Assembly (NCBI GenBank): GCA_947259915.1
Contig: CAMYOC010000048.1
Span: 1 to 64,000, forward strand
Reading direction: 5' to 3'
DNA length: 64,000 nt
Source: an uncultured Gammaproteobacteria bacterium
Lineage (GTDB): Bacteria; Pseudomonadota; Gammaproteobacteria; Steroidobacterales; XN24
A program made the position numbers and the translations under genes. Below are positions 26,678 to 35,783 of this stretch, piece after piece. How positions within the stretch are numbered: position 1 is the stretch's first letter; each line of letters starts with the position of its first letter. Below the pieces are notes generated by a model, which had not been told where the DNA came from, did not search any database, and worked only from the letters and a program-made list of their open reading frames with translations.

Positions 26678-28050
26678 ACCGGTCCCGCATCACCATCTTA
26701 CTGGTGGCGCTGTGCCCATTGGTGTGCTGGTCGGGCGTCGCCAGCGCTGAGGGTCCGACAGCAACACCGGAGCAGCTCGGTGGACCGCTGTTTACGCCGC
26801 TGGGCGCCGAGAGAGCCGGCAACGCCGACGGCAGTATTCCGGCCTGGGACGGCGGCATCACCGAGCCGCCGCCCGATTATGACCCCGGCCGCCATGAAAC
26901 GGATCCGTTCCCGGACGACCCGGTGCTCTATACCGTTACAGCGGAGAATATCGAGCAATATGCACCGCGTCTGAGCGAAGGCCAGACGGCGCTGTTGATG
27001 GCATATCCGGATACCTGGCGCATGCCGGTCTATCGCAGCCGCCGCAGTGCGTCCTATCCGGATTGGGTTTACCAGGCGGTCAGACAAAATGCCGACCATG
27101 CCGAACTCATCACCGAAGGCAAGGGCGGCATCCGCAACGCGCGGGTCAGTTCACCGTTCCCGATCCCGAAGACCGGGGTCGAGCTGATCTGGAACCACAA
27201 TCTGCGCTGGCGCGGCATACGGGTACAAAAGAGCCTCGCCCAGGCGGCCGTCACCCAGAAGGGCCGCTACACTCTTGTGCTGCAGGAAGCCGACATTGGA
27301 TTCCCCTATGGCGTCGAGGAGTCCACGCCGTTCACACGCAAGTATCCCAACCTGATGCTGGCGCTCAAGACACGGACTATCGAACCGGCGTTCCTGGCGG
27401 GTGACGGCGGGCTGGTGATCGAGCCGATCGATCAGACTTTGAGCCCACGCAAAAGCTGGATATATCGCCGTTCGTTCAAGCGGGTGCTACGCCGTCCGAC
27501 GTTCGGATACGGCATGCCGGGCGGCAATACGGACGGTCTGCGAACGGTAGACCAGTTCGAGTTGTACAACGGCTCCCCGGATATGTTCGAGTGGACGTTG
27601 CTGGGCAAACAGGAGTTGCTGATCCCGTACAACTCCTACCGCATCCACAGTTCCGATGTGTCTCCCCGGGACATCCTGCAGACCTCGCATGTGAATCCGG
27701 ACCTGGTGCGTTTCGAGTTGCACCGGGTGTGGGTGGTCGAGGGCAGACTCAGGGACGGCATGCGCCACATCTACTCGCGGAGGGTTTTCTATATCGACGA
27801 GGATAGCTGGCAAATCGCTGCCAGCGACAGCTACGACCTCGAGGGCAATCTCTGGCGGACCTCTATGGCGATGGGGCTCAACTACTACACGGTGCCTGTC
27901 CATCTATCGACCGTCGAAGTGTTCCAGGACCTGAAAGAGGCGCGCTATCTGGTCGACGGTCTCGATAACAAACGCGCGCCCTACCGCTTCCTGGTCAGCG
28001 CGGACCCACGTGAATTCAGCCCCAACGCGCTGGCCTATTTCGTCCGGTGA
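26674..28050 (+). CDS. DUF1329 family periplasmic protein
   Basis: The 458-residue protein has a signal peptide ending VASA, then the DUF1329 pattern (LTPLGAERAGNADGSIPAWDGG near the start, written here FTPLGAERAGNADGSIPAWD). Later come NPDLVRFELHRVWVVEG and SRRVFYIDEDSWQIAASD. The fold of the family is thought to resemble LolB/LppX lipid-binding half-barrels, which fits shuttling a hydrophobic ligand across the periplasm to the DUF1302 barrel. The ATGA junction with the preceding gene ensures joint translation. It is a complete-length member. Confidence 0.9.
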   Translation: MNRSRITILLVALCPLVCWSGVASAEGPTATPEQLGGPLFTPLGAERAGNADGSIPAWDGGITEPPPDYDPGRHETDPFPDDPVLYTVTAENIEQYAPRLSEGQTALLMAYPDTWRMPVYRSRRSASYPDWVYQAVRQNADHAELITEGKGGIRNARVSSPFPIPKTGVELIWNHNLRWRGIRVQKSLAQAAVTQKGRYTLVLQEADIGFPYGVEESTPFTRKYPNLMLALKTRTIEPAFLAGDGGLVIEPIDQTLSPRKSWIYRRSFKRVLRRPTFGYGMPGGNTDGLRTVDQFELYNGSPDMFEWTLLGKQELLIPYNSYRIHSSDVSPRDILQTSHVNPDLVRFELHRVWVVEGRLRDGMRHIYSRRVFYIDEDSWQIAASDSYDLEGNLWRTSMAMGLNYYTVPVHLSTVEVFQDLKEARYLVDGLDNKRAPYRFLVSADPREFSPNALAYFVR

Positions 28051-28206
28051 CGGGAGCGGGAGCACGCCCGCCCATAGCCGCCGCTGCCGAGGCTGCCGTC
28101 GACGACCCAGTCTCTCGCTGACCACCTGCCGGACGAACCTCAGGCTCCACCGGCCCCTGCGGGGCCGTGTAGAATGGACGGCTCATTCCGGACCGGCGCT
28201 GAACCC

Positions 28207-28407
28207 ATGCAGATCATCGTCAACGGCGAAACAACACAGGTGGCCGATCGTATAAAGGCCGCCGAGCTGATCGAGTCCCTGGGGCTGGCTCAGCGGCGCC
28301 TGGCGCTGGAGGTCAATGGCGAGATCGTGCCGCGCAGCCAGCACGCCAGCCATGCTCTGGCCGCCGGCGACAGGATCGAGATCGTGCATGCGGTCGGCGG
28401 CGGCTGA
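28207..28407 (+). CDS. thiS: Sulfur carrier protein ThiS
   Basis: The 66-residue ubiquitin-fold protein starts MQIIVNGETTQV and ends HAVGGG, the Gly-Gly tail that ThiF adenylates and that becomes a thiocarboxylate. It donates sulfur to ThiG for the thiamine thiazole ring. A TAGAAT (28170-28175) with a short hairpin GGCCCC-TGC-GGGGCC just before it may be the promoter. I see no TPP riboswitch upstream. thiG follows after 27 bases; other thi genes are not in the window. Confidence 0.93.
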   Translation: MQIIVNGETTQVADRIKAAELIESLGLAQRRLALEVNGEIVPRSQHASHALAAGDRIEIVHAVGGG

Positions 28408-28434
28408 AACACTTTCAAGGAGCAGGCAGGCACC

Positions 28435-29244
28435 ATGGCGACACCCGCGGCCCACACCGAAAGCGACAACGATCTATTGCATGTCGGTGAGCGGACATTC
28501 CGTTCCCGCCTGCTGGTCGGCACCGGCAAATACAAGGACTTCGCACAGACCCGGGCGGCGATCGAGGCCAGCGGCGCCGAGATCGTGACCGTGGCGATCC
28601 GCCGCACCAATATCGGCCAGGATCCGGACGCGCCGAATCTGCTCGATTTCCTGTCGCCCGACCGCTACACCATCCTGCCCAACACCGCCGGCTGTTATAC
28701 GGCCGAGGACGCAGTGCGCACCTGCCGTCTGGCCAGGGAGCTGCTCGATGGCCACAACCTGGTCAAGCTCGAAGTGCTGGGCGACGAAAAGACCCTGTTC
28801 CCGGACGTGACCGCGACGCTCGAGGCGGCTGAGAGCCTGGTCAAAGATGGCTTCGAGGTCATGGTCTATACCAATGACGATCCGGTCATGGCGCGGCGCC
28901 TCGAGGAGATCGGCTGTGTCTCGGTGATGCCGCTGGCCGCGCCGATCGGGTCCGGTCTGGGTATCCGCAACCCCTACAACATCCTCAGCATCATCGAGGA
29001 TGCGAACGTACCGATCCTGGTCGATGCCGGTGTCGGCACCGCGTCGGATGCGGCTATCGCGATGGAACTGGGTTGTGACGGCGTCCTGATGAATACCGCC
29101 ATCGCCGGCGCCCGTGACCCGGTACTGATGGCCTCGGCCATGCGCAAGGCGATCGAGGCGGGTCGCGAGGCGTTTCTCGCCGGCCGCATCCCGCGCAAGC
29201 GTTACGCCACGGCTTCGTCGCCGATCGACGGCGCGTTCTTCTAG
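28435..29244 (+). CDS. thiG: Thiazole synthase ThiG
   Basis: The 269-residue TIM-barrel protein has the ThiG landmarks: [34 protein letters not shown], the catalytic Lys in [21 protein letters not shown] and [12 protein letters not shown]. It condenses deoxyxylulose phosphate, dehydroglycine and ThiS-thiocarboxylate to the thiazole of thiamine. The GAGCAGG ahead of the ATG is a weak ribosome binding site. It forms an operon with thiS and trmB, a grouping seen in several gammaproteobacteria. Confidence 0.96.
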   Translation: MATPAAHTESDNDLLHVGERTFRSRLLVGTGKYKDFAQTRAAIEASGAEIVTVAIRRTNIGQDPDAPNLLDFLSPDRYTILPNTAGCYTAEDAVRTCRLARELLDGHNLVKLEVLGDEKTLFPDVTATLEAAESLVKDGFEVMVYTNDDPVMARRLEEIGCVSVMPLAAPIGSGLGIRNPYNILSIIEDANVPILVDAGVGTASDAAIAMELGCDGVLMNTAIAGARDPVLMASAMRKAIEAGREAFLAGRIPRKRYATASSPIDGAFF

Positions 29245-29247
29245 CGG

Positions 29248-29958
29248 ATGGGCGACACGCCCCGGCGCGAGATCCGCAGCTTTGTGCGCCGGGCCGGACG
29301 CACCACCCGCGCCCAGACCCGCGCCATGACCGAATTATGGCCGCGCTTCGGTATCGATCTGCCGGACGCACCCCTCGATCTGGATCAGGTCTTCGGCCGG
29401 CATCGACCACGCTTGCTGGAGATCGGCTTTGGCGACGGCGAGGCACTGGCCGAGTTTGCGGGCGCCCATCCGGAAACGGACTGTATTGGCATCGAGGTTC
29501 ACGAGCCCGGTGTCGGCCATCTGCTGCTGGCGCTCGAGGATCGGGGCATCGAAAACGTGCGCATCATCTGCCACGATGCGGTAGAGATACTGGATCGCTG
29601 GCTGCCGCCCGCCTGTCTCGACCAGGTACACCTGTTCTTCCCGGATCCCTGGCCGAAAAAGCGCCATCACAAGCGGCGTATCGTCCAGCCCGCGTTTTTG
29701 GACAAGGTGGCGCGGGCGTTACGGCCGGGTGGGATGCTGCACATGGCCACGGATTGGGTGCCCTATGCCGAGCACATGGCCGAAGTGACTGACGGCTGCG
29801 AGTGGTTCGATAAAGACGGCGGAACAGCAATACCGCCAGCGTTCGCCGGCCGGCCGCAGACCAAATTCGAGCGGCGCGGGATGCGCCTGGGTCATGAGGT
29901 GCGGGATCTGCTGTACCGACGCAATGACGCGCCGCTCAGCTCACCAGCAGATTGCTGA
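29248..29958 (+). CDS. trmB: tRNA (guanine-N7-)-methyltransferase TrmB
   Basis: The 236-residue protein has the SAM site LEIGFGDGEALAEFA, IGIEVHEPGVGHLL, and the TrmB signature LFFPDPWPKKRHHKRRIV. It makes m7G46 in the variable loop of tRNAs. It starts three bases after the thiG stop. Its last 23 bases overlap the end of marC on the other strand, so both genes use the same DNA for their C-termini. Confidence 0.95.
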   Translation: MGDTPRREIRSFVRRAGRTTRAQTRAMTELWPRFGIDLPDAPLDLDQVFGRHRPRLLEIGFGDGEALAEFAGAHPETDCIGIEVHEPGVGHLLLALEDRGIENVRIICHDAVEILDRWLPPACLDQVHLFFPDPWPKKRHHKRRIVQPAFLDKVARALRPGGMLHMATDWVPYAEHMAEVTDGCEWFDKDGGTAIPPAFAGRPQTKFERRGMRLGHEVRDLLYRRNDAPLSSPADC

Positions 29959-30562
29959 CGCCATCGACTACGTACTGCACCGCCAGTGCGGACAGCACCA
30001 CACCCAGCAGACGGCTGATCACGTTGGCGCCGGTCTGACCCAGCACCCGCATCACCCAAGTCGTCGATAACAGCAACACCAGGGTAACCAGCAACACCAC
30101 AAGGACGACACCAATCAGCAGCGCCCATTGCTGCAGATCACCGCGCGCGTCCACGACAAACAACAGCAGGGTGGCCAGGGAACCGGGACCCGCGATCAGC
30201 GGGAACGCCATCGGGAACACCGAAATGTCCTCCCGATACCGCGCCTCGTCCTGTTCGCGCACCGTGGTCGAGCGCATTCCGGACTGACGCGCGAACACCA
30301 TGTCGACCGACAACATAAACAGCAGCAGCCCGCCGGCGATCTTGAATGCGTCTACACTGACCCCAAGGGCTTTCAGGACAAAATCACCGGCGAGCGCAAA
30401 GCCGATAAAGATAAGTGTCGAAATCCCTATGGATTTGAACGCCATACGCCGCCGGTAACCGGCCTCTCCGCCGCGCGTGAGCGCACCGAACATGGGCACC
30501 AGCGACACCGGCTCGATGACCACGAAGAAGACGATAAAGGTCTTTATCAGCTGTTCGGTCAT
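29936..30562 (-). CDS. MarC family integral membrane protein
   Basis: The 208-residue protein (start chosen at MTEQLIKTF, typical for the family) has six predicted helices in two related halves, with FFVVIEPVSLVPMFGALT and PMAFPLIAGPGSLATLLLF as the conserved Pro/Gly segments. MarC proteins are no longer thought to confer multidrug resistance, and their substrate is unsettled (amino acids have been suggested). The frame stays open upstream into the antisense of the next gene, but that extension has no membrane or family character. Confidence 0.88.
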   Translation of the reverse strand: MTEQLIKTFIVFFVVIEPVSLVPMFGALTRGGEAGYRRRMAFKSIGISTLIFIGFALAGDFVLKALGVSVDAFKIAGGLLLFMLSVDMVFARQSGMRSTTVREQDEARYREDISVFPMAFPLIAGPGSLATLLLFVVDARGDLQQWALLIGVVLVVLLVTLVLLLSTTWVMRVLGQTGANVISRLLGVVLSALAVQYVVDGVSNLLVS

Positions 30563-30700
30563 GTTGCTCTGCGCCAATCTCCGGCATGACTTTGCGCGGC
30601 GTGCTGGCTGCGCTATAAAGGAGTCAAGGGCACGGGAAATCAGGCCCGGGCCAAAAAGGGCGCCAAGGATAGCAGCGCGCCCGTATTCGGGGAACACATA

Positions 30701-30991
30701 ATGGCCGTAGCAATACCCATCATCGGCGACTGGTATCAAAAGACCAACGGGCAGCTGTTCGAAATCGTGGCCATCGACGACGAGGATGGCACGATCGAGA
30801 TCCAGTTCTTCGACGGCACCGTTGCGGAGGTAGACCTGGAAGTCTGGCATCAATCGTTGTTCCAGCCGGCGGAAGCGCCGGAGGACTACTCGGGATCGCT
30901 CGACATCGAACCCGAAGATTGCGCGGAAATCGAACGCGTCGGCAAGAAAGACTGGGCCGATCCGCTCGATTATCTGGACCAGGCCGAGTAA
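30701..30991 (+). CDS. Small acidic protein, DUF6763-like
   Basis: The 96-residue protein begins PIIGDWYQKTNGQLFEIVAIDDEDGTIEIQ in two runs (PIIGDWYQ, LFEIVAIDDEDGTIE), a pattern I associate with DUF6763, and is strongly acidic throughout (WADPLDYLDQAE at the end). It looks like a small SH3-like beta fold with no signal peptide or cysteine. Such proteins are conserved near housekeeping genes in gammaproteobacteria, function unknown. The family name is from memory. Its stop abuts the Rieske gene stop on the other strand. Confidence 0.7.
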   Translation: MAVAIPIIGDWYQKTNGQLFEIVAIDDEDGTIEIQFFDGTVAEVDLEVWHQSLFQPAEAPEDYSGSLDIEPEDCAEIERVGKKDWADPLDYLDQAE

Positions 30992-31342
30992 CTATCCACC
31001 GCCCGGATCGACGATCACCTGAGCGTCCACCACCTCCACGGGGATAGCGGTCAGCGAGCGGCCCAGACAGGCGCCGCCGACGCACAAACCGGTCTCGATT
31101 TCGAACACGGCGCCATGGACGGAACACATGATCTGATCCCTGGCGCGCGTCAGGAACGCATCGGGCTTCCAGTTGAGGGGATTGCCGAGATGGGGACAGA
31201 CGTTTCGATAGGCGACCAGGCACTCGCCGCGGCGTACCACGAATCCCTCACGCAGACCCTCGCTGGTCTGGAATTCGAACCCCCGCGCAGCGCCATCGGC
31301 CAGTTCGCCAAGCGCGCAAACGACTACCCTGGATATGGTCAT
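30992..31342 (-). CDS. Rieske [2Fe-2S] ferredoxin-like protein
   Basis: The chosen ATG gives 116 residues beginning TISRVVVCALGELADG. The cluster motifs are CPHLG (Cys-Pro-His) and CSVHGA (Cys-x2-His), 20 or so residues apart, with INWKPDAF-like filler in between. This is a stand-alone Rieske ferredoxin as used with nitrite reductases or ring-hydroxylating oxygenases, but no oxygenase is near. It is divergent from the NTF2-like gene with 44 bases between, so the two may share a control region. Confidence 0.9.
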   Translation of the reverse strand: MTISRVVVCALGELADGAARGFEFQTSEGLREGFVVRRGECLVAYRNVCPHLGNPLNWKPDAFLTRARDQIMCSVHGAVFEIETGLCVGGACLGRSLTAIPVEVVDAQVIVDPGGG

Positions 31343-31386
31343 CTTGCTTCCCGATTCCCCTGCCGCCCGAACCGGCCGGGCCATTC

Positions 31387-31788
31387 ATGAGCCATACCTC
31401 GGTCGAGGCCGCTGAAGCCGAATTCTACCGGGCCTTTGGCGACGGCGACGTCGCCGCCATGGCCGCGCTGTGGCTGGACGCACCGGCGGTGAGTTGTATC
31501 CATCCGGGTCATGGCGGTCTGCACGGCTATGGTGCGGTGATGGAGAGCTGGCACGGCATCCTTCAGGCCGGCGCCACCTTCGATATCCGCTTCCGCCTCG
31601 AAACAGAATTTGCCGCCGAGCAGCTGGTGGTGCGGACCGGCACCGAACACCTGCGGGTGGAGGGCGAAGCGAGCGCCGTATTGTCGGTCACCAATGTGTT
31701 CCAGCTAACGCCGCAGGGCTGGCTGATGGTCCTGCACCACGCGGCACCGGCGCACCAGTCGACGACGCCGGATCAGCCGCTGCACTAG
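31387..31788 (+). CDS. NTF2-like/SnoaL-like small protein
   Basis: The 133-residue protein matches the NTF2-like fold by pattern: EAEFYRAFGDGDVAAMAALW opening, SCIHPGHGGLHGYGAVMESW, and an amphipathic strand series ending GWLMVLHHAAP. The conserved CIHPG segment is typical of a group often annotated nuclear transport factor 2 family or SnoaL-like. These can be enzymes or ligand binders; the substrate is unknown. No signal peptide. It ends 4 bases from the AmpG gene on the opposite strand. Confidence 0.82.
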   Translation: MSHTSVEAAEAEFYRAFGDGDVAAMAALWLDAPAVSCIHPGHGGLHGYGAVMESWHGILQAGATFDIRFRLETEFAAEQLVVRTGTEHLRVEGEASAVLSVTNVFQLTPQGWLMVLHHAAPAHQSTTPDQPLH

Positions 31789-31792
31789 CGAC

Positions 31793-33148
31793 TCAGGCAG
31801 CCGGCGGCTCCGCGACCACCGGCGGGCGCCGCATCAGATACAGCACCAGTCCGATGGCCGGAAGCCCGGCGCAGGCGGCATAGACAAAGAAGTTGGCATA
31901 GCCGATGGCGTCGACGACGACCCCGGAGAACCCACCGATAAACTGACCCGGCAGTGTCATCAGCGAGCTGAACAATGCGTATTGGGTGGCGGTATAAGCG
32001 CGATTGGTCAGGCTGGAAAGATAGGCGATCAGCGCCACGCTGGAAACGCCGACACTGAGATTATCGGCACTGATGGTCACCGCCAGCATCCACAGATCGG
32101 GGCCGACAACCGCCAGCACCATAAACAACAGATTGGTCGTGGCCACCATCACCGCGCCGGTCAACAGCGAACGCATCAGACCGATTCGTGCCACCAGCAC
32201 GCCGCCGATCGCGGTGCCGGTGATGGTCATAGCGAAGCCGAATACCTTGGCCACGGTGGCGATCTCGCTCTTGGAGAAACCCAGATCGATATAGAACGGG
32301 TTCGCCATGATGCCCATGATCAGATCGGAGACCTTGTACAGGCCGACCAGTGCGAGGATCACCAGCGCGGCGGTGCCATTGCGGCGGAAAAATTCGAGGA
32401 ACGGCGCGGCGACGGCACCCGAGAACCAGGCTGCCAGCCGCTGTACCGGTCCCGGCAGATGAGCGAAGCGCGCGATCGCATCCGCCATGCGCTGTTCCAT
32501 CTCCCGGGTGGCCGGGCTGACCCGGTGATCCGGCTCGGCCACCAGCAGGGTGGTCACGATACCCACCACCATCAACCCGCCCATCACCCGGTACGCCGTC
32601 GCCCAGCTGGCGAAATCGGCGATATAAAAGGAGCCGGCGCCGGCCACCAACAGCGCCAGCCGATAGCCGAAGATATAGCTGGCGGCCATCGCGCCCTGGC
32701 GCTCGACCTCGACCGCCTCGACACGCCAGGCATCGATCGCCACATCTTGTGTCGCGGAGGCGAATGCCACGAACACGGCCAACAGCGCGAGTCGCGTCAG
32801 CCCCGCTGTGGGGTCGGTAGCAGCCATCGCCGTCACCCCGAGGGCGATGGATACCTGGGCCACCAGCATCCAGCTGCGCCGTTTGCCCAGAGCCCGGGTC
32901 AACACCGGCAGCGGCAGACGGTCGACGATCGGCGCCCACAACACCTTGATCGAGAACATGATCCCGACCCAGCCAAAAAAACCGATGGTGCTGCGCTCGA
33001 TGCCCTGATCCCTGAGCCAGGCAGACAGGGTCGAGAACACCAGCAGGAACGGCAGCCCGGCCGAGAAACCGAGAAACAACATGGCCGCGACTCGCGGATG
33101 CCGATAAACCGCCGCGGCCCGCCACCAGCCCGCCAGCGTTGCCCTCAT
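31793..33148 (-). CDS. ampG: AmpG-type MFS muropeptide permease
   Basis: The 451-residue MFS protein has about twelve to fourteen helices. AmpG landmarks include FLGFSAGLPFLLVFSTLSAW in helix 1, KVLWAPIVDRLPLPVL, LGKRRSWMLVAQ and ATQDVAIDAWRVE. AmpG imports anhydro-muropeptides for cell wall recycling, and its loss affects beta-lactamase induction. The gene starts one base before the exonuclease III stop, so it is coupled to xth upstream. Confidence 0.88.
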   Translation of the reverse strand: MRATLAGWWRAAAVYRHPRVAAMLFLGFSAGLPFLLVFSTLSAWLRDQGIERSTIGFFGWVGIMFSIKVLWAPIVDRLPLPVLTRALGKRRSWMLVAQVSIALGVTAMAATDPTAGLTRLALLAVFVAFASATQDVAIDAWRVEAVEVERQGAMAASYIFGYRLALLVAGAGSFYIADFASWATAYRVMGGLMVVGIVTTLLVAEPDHRVSPATREMEQRMADAIARFAHLPGPVQRLAAWFSGAVAAPFLEFFRRNGTAALVILALVGLYKVSDLIMGIMANPFYIDLGFSKSEIATVAKVFGFAMTITGTAIGGVLVARIGLMRSLLTGAVMVATTNLLFMVLAVVGPDLWMLAVTISADNLSVGVSSVALIAYLSSLTNRAYTATQYALFSSLMTLPGQFIGGFSGVVVDAIGYANFFVYAACAGLPAIGLVLYLMRRPPVVAEPPAA

Positions 33149-33149
33149 C

Positions 33150-33932
33150 TCAGTACGACTCCAGGTCTGTGTCGTAATCGATAATCAGCGGTGCGTGGTC
33201 CGAGAATCGTTGCGCCTTGTAGATATCGGCGCCGCGGATCGCTTCACGCAGACCCGGTGTCGTGACCTGATAGTCGATGCGCCAGCCCACATTCTTGTCC
33301 CAGGACCTGCCACGGTTGGACCACCAGGTGTATTGATCCGGCTCCGGATTCACGACACGGAATGCATCGACAAAACCGGCCCGCCCATAAAGCTGGTCCA
33401 TCCAGGCCCGCTCCTCGGGCAGGAAGCCGGAGTTCTTCTGATTGCCACGCCAGTTCTTAAGATCGATCTTTTTGTGGGCGATATTCCAGTCGCCACACAG
33501 GATGTATTCGCGTCGCCGGCGCCGCAGCTTGCGCAGATAAGGCATAAAGAAATCGAGAAACCGAAACTTCGCCTGCTGGCGCTCCTCGCCCGACGAGCCC
33601 GAGGGCAGATAGAGCGAGACCACGGACAGCTTGCCAAAGCGGGCCTCGATATAGCGGCCCTCGCGGTCGAATTCCTCGACGCCGAGACCACGGATGATCT
33701 GGTCCGGCGGCCGGCGCGAGTAGATGGCGACACCGCTGTAGCCCTTCTTCTCGGCATCGAAATAATGACAGTGATAGCCACCGGGCCGGAAGGTGCCGTG
33801 ATCGAGCTGGTGTTCCTGTGCCTTGGTCTCCTGGATGCAGACGAGGTCGGCACCGGTATCGGGCAGCCAGTCGAAAAAGCCCTTGCGGGCGGCTGAGCGG
33901 ATACCGTTTGCGTTGAGAGAAATGACGCGCAT
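33150..33932 (-). CDS. xth: Exodeoxyribonuclease III
   Basis: The start [14 protein letters not shown] is behind CCCCTCC-type poor spacing but gives the standard 260 residues; the open frame upstream runs antisense through pyrE and is not coding. Catalytic motifs are [15 protein letters not shown] (metal-binding Glu), [16 protein letters not shown] (Asp-Asn pair), and SDHAPL (His nucleophile activation). The enzyme cleaves abasic sites and trims 3' blocked ends in base-excision repair. It is divergent from pyrE, as in many gammaproteobacteria, and overlaps no gene there. Confidence 0.94.
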   Translation of the reverse strand: MRVISLNANGIRSAARKGFFDWLPDTGADLVCIQETKAQEHQLDHGTFRPGGYHCHYFDAEKKGYSGVAIYSRRPPDQIIRGLGVEEFDREGRYIEARFGKLSVVSLYLPSGSSGEERQQAKFRFLDFFMPYLRKLRRRRREYILCGDWNIAHKKIDLKNWRGNQKNSGFLPEERAWMDQLYGRAGFVDAFRVVNPEPDQYTWWSNRGRSWDKNVGWRIDYQVTTPGLREAIRGADIYKAQRFSDHAPLIIDYDTDLESY

Positions 33933-34013
33933 GGAGGGGTCCGGGACGGGGGTGCGTGTATGATACAGAACCGCGCCGGCCCGCGGCGCAGACGCAACGG
34001 GGACCCCGGCGCA

Positions 34014-34655
34014 ATGCAGGACTACCAGCAGGCATTCATCCGCTTTTGCCTCGATCGCGGAGTGCTGCGATTTGGCGAGTTCAAACTCAAATCCGGCCGC
34101 CTCAGCCCCTATTTTTTTAATGCCGGTCTGTTCAACACCGGAGACGCGGTGCTGCAGCTGGGTCGTTTTTATGCCCAGGCGCTGGTGGACTCCGCGGTGG
34201 AATTCGACATGCTGTTCGGCCCCGCCTACAAGGGCATCCCGCTGGTCACGACTACCGCGGCGGCGATGGCCGATGTGCATAAACGGGACCTGCCGTTCGC
34301 CTTTGACCGCAAGGAAGCAAAAGCGCACGGCGAGGGCGGCAACATTGTCGGCGCGGCCTTGTCCGGACGCGTGATGATCGTCGATGACGTGATCACCGCC
34401 GGCACCGCGATCCGGAGTTCCGTCGACCTGATCCATAACAGCGGTGCGACACCGGCCGGGGTACTGATTGCGCTTGACCGCCAGGAGCGGGGCCAGGGTT
34501 CGACATCGGCAGTACAGGAGATCGAAGCGAGTCTGGACGCGCCTGTCGTCCGCATCATCGAGCTCAGCGACCTTATCGCCCACCTCGAGCAGACACCCGA
34601 ATTAGCGGCGCATCTGGCGGCGGTACAGCGTTATCGCGAGCGCTATGGCATCTGA
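34014..34655 (+). CDS. pyrE: Orotate phosphoribosyltransferase
   Basis: The ATG gives 213 residues, the family standard; the frame runs 18 codons further upstream without a site. Motifs: [16 protein letters not shown] (orotate side), [24 protein letters not shown] (flexible catalytic loop), and the PRPP loop [17 protein letters not shown]. It makes OMP in pyrimidine synthesis. TATGAT at 33959-33964 may be its -10. The gene is divergent from xth. Confidence 0.96.
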   Translation: MQDYQQAFIRFCLDRGVLRFGEFKLKSGRLSPYFFNAGLFNTGDAVLQLGRFYAQALVDSAVEFDMLFGPAYKGIPLVTTTAAAMADVHKRDLPFAFDRKEAKAHGEGGNIVGAALSGRVMIVDDVITAGTAIRSSVDLIHNSGATPAGVLIALDRQERGQGSTSAVQEIEASLDAPVVRIIELSDLIAHLEQTPELAAHLAAVQRYRERYGI

Positions 34656-34707
34656 AATGAGACTCTCTTCTCGCTTCGGGCGAGCGGGTTGTGTTATATC
34701 CTGACCC

Positions 34708-35319
34708 ATGAATCGGGCCGCCCTCCTCTGCTTGACCCTCACAGCCGTGCTCGCGCTGACCGGCGCCGTCAGGGTATTCAAATGGACCGATAAGGACGGC
34801 AATGTCCATTATGGCGACAGCGTGCCGCCGGAATATGCCGACCAGGTGTTTGGACGAGGCGAAGCCGAGGCCGATGACAGCGAAGACCTGGCGAAGGCCC
34901 AGCAGGATGAGCAGGACCGCAACTTGCTAAAGACCTATCTGACGGTGGAGGACATCGAGCGCGTCCGGGACCGGCGCGTCGAGCAGCTCAAGGCACGACA
35001 GGAGGTCACCGAGCGTTATATCGGCAACCTCAACGATCGGCTCGCCGAACTCGAAGCGCTGGCCGCCGCAAACAGCGTGGACCCGGACACCGGTGAGACC
35101 ATGGATCCGCCCGAAGATGTGATGTTTGACATCCAGCAGGCCCGGGACTCGATCAAGGTCTTTGAAGATCGGGTGGCGCGCAACAAATCCGACCAGCGCG
35201 TGATCGAGGACAAGTTCGCCAAGGATATCTCCCGATTCCGCGAGCTAAAGGGTCTGCCCGAAGAGCCGCCGGCAGAGGATTCGGTGTCCCCGGAAGCAGC
35301 GGTCAGCGAATCTCGCTAG
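34708..35319 (+). CDS. DUF4124 domain protein, exported, coiled-coil
   Basis: The 203-residue protein has a signal peptide (MNRAALLCLTLTAVLALTGA) and then the DUF4124 motif VFKWTDKDGNVHYGDSVPP. The rest is a long charged helix with heptad spacing (residues about 65-185, LKTYLTVEDIERVRDRRVEQLKARQEV) and an acidic tail. DUF4124 proteins are common in gammaproteobacteria and uncharacterised; the domain may bind the cell envelope. TATATC just before the start could be a -10. It converges on dut with 4 bases between. Confidence 0.85.
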   Translation: MNRAALLCLTLTAVLALTGAVRVFKWTDKDGNVHYGDSVPPEYADQVFGRGEAEADDSEDLAKAQQDEQDRNLLKTYLTVEDIERVRDRRVEQLKARQEVTERYIGNLNDRLAELEALAAANSVDPDTGETMDPPEDVMFDIQQARDSIKVFEDRVARNKSDQRVIEDKFAKDISRFRELKGLPEEPPAEDSVSPEAAVSESR

Positions 35320-35323
35320 ATCA

Positions 35324-35779
35324 TCAGTGCCGGCCCGAATGGCCGAAGCCGCCGCCCCCGCGGTCGGATGTCTCGAAATCCTCGACCACCTCAAACCGCG
35401 CCTGAACGACCGGCACCAGCACCATCTGCGCGATACGCTCACCGGGCTCGATGGTGAAAGCAGTTGCGCCACGATTCCAGCACGAGACGAACACCTGTCC
35501 CTGGTAGTCCGAGTCGATCAGACCGACCAGGTTGCCCAGCACGATGCCGTGTTTGTGGCCGAGGCCTGAGCGCGGCAGCAGCACCGCCGCCAGCGATGGG
35601 TCGCCGATATGGATCGCCATACCGCTCGGGATCAGCGTGGTCTCGCCGGGTTCCACGGTGATCGCAGCATCGACACAGGCGCGCAGATCGACCCCGGCCG
35701 AGCCGTCGGTAGCATAGTCGGGCAGCGGAAACTCGGTCCCCAGGCGCGGATCGAGGATCTTTAGCTGGATCACCTGCAT
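35324..35779 (-). CDS. dut: dUTP diphosphatase
   Basis: The 151-residue protein has the five dUTPase motifs: [44 protein letters not shown] and the C-terminal Gly-rich arm [12 protein letters not shown]. The trimeric enzyme hydrolyses dUTP to dUMP. It starts 4 bases after the coaBC stop, so the order coaBC-dut found in other gammaproteobacteria is kept. Confidence 0.97.
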   Translation of the reverse strand: MQVIQLKILDPRLGTEFPLPDYATDGSAGVDLRACVDAAITVEPGETTLIPSGMAIHIGDPSLAAVLLPRSGLGHKHGIVLGNLVGLIDSDYQGQVFVSCWNRGATAFTIEPGERIAQMVLVPVVQARFEVVEDFETSDRGGGGFGHSGRH

Positions 35780-35783
35780 GGTC

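Noticed and set aside
28051-28206. TPP riboswitch ahead of thiS
   Set aside because: I could not find the conserved thi-box segments, and the gap is short with only a small GGCCCC hairpin.
31982-33184. 400-residue plus-strand open frame opposite ampG
   Set aside because: Made of His/Gln/Arg repeats typical of antisense to a membrane protein; no membrane or domain signal.
33933-34583. N-terminal extension of exonuclease III
   Set aside because: The extension is antisense to pyrE, and exonuclease III has its normal start at 33932.
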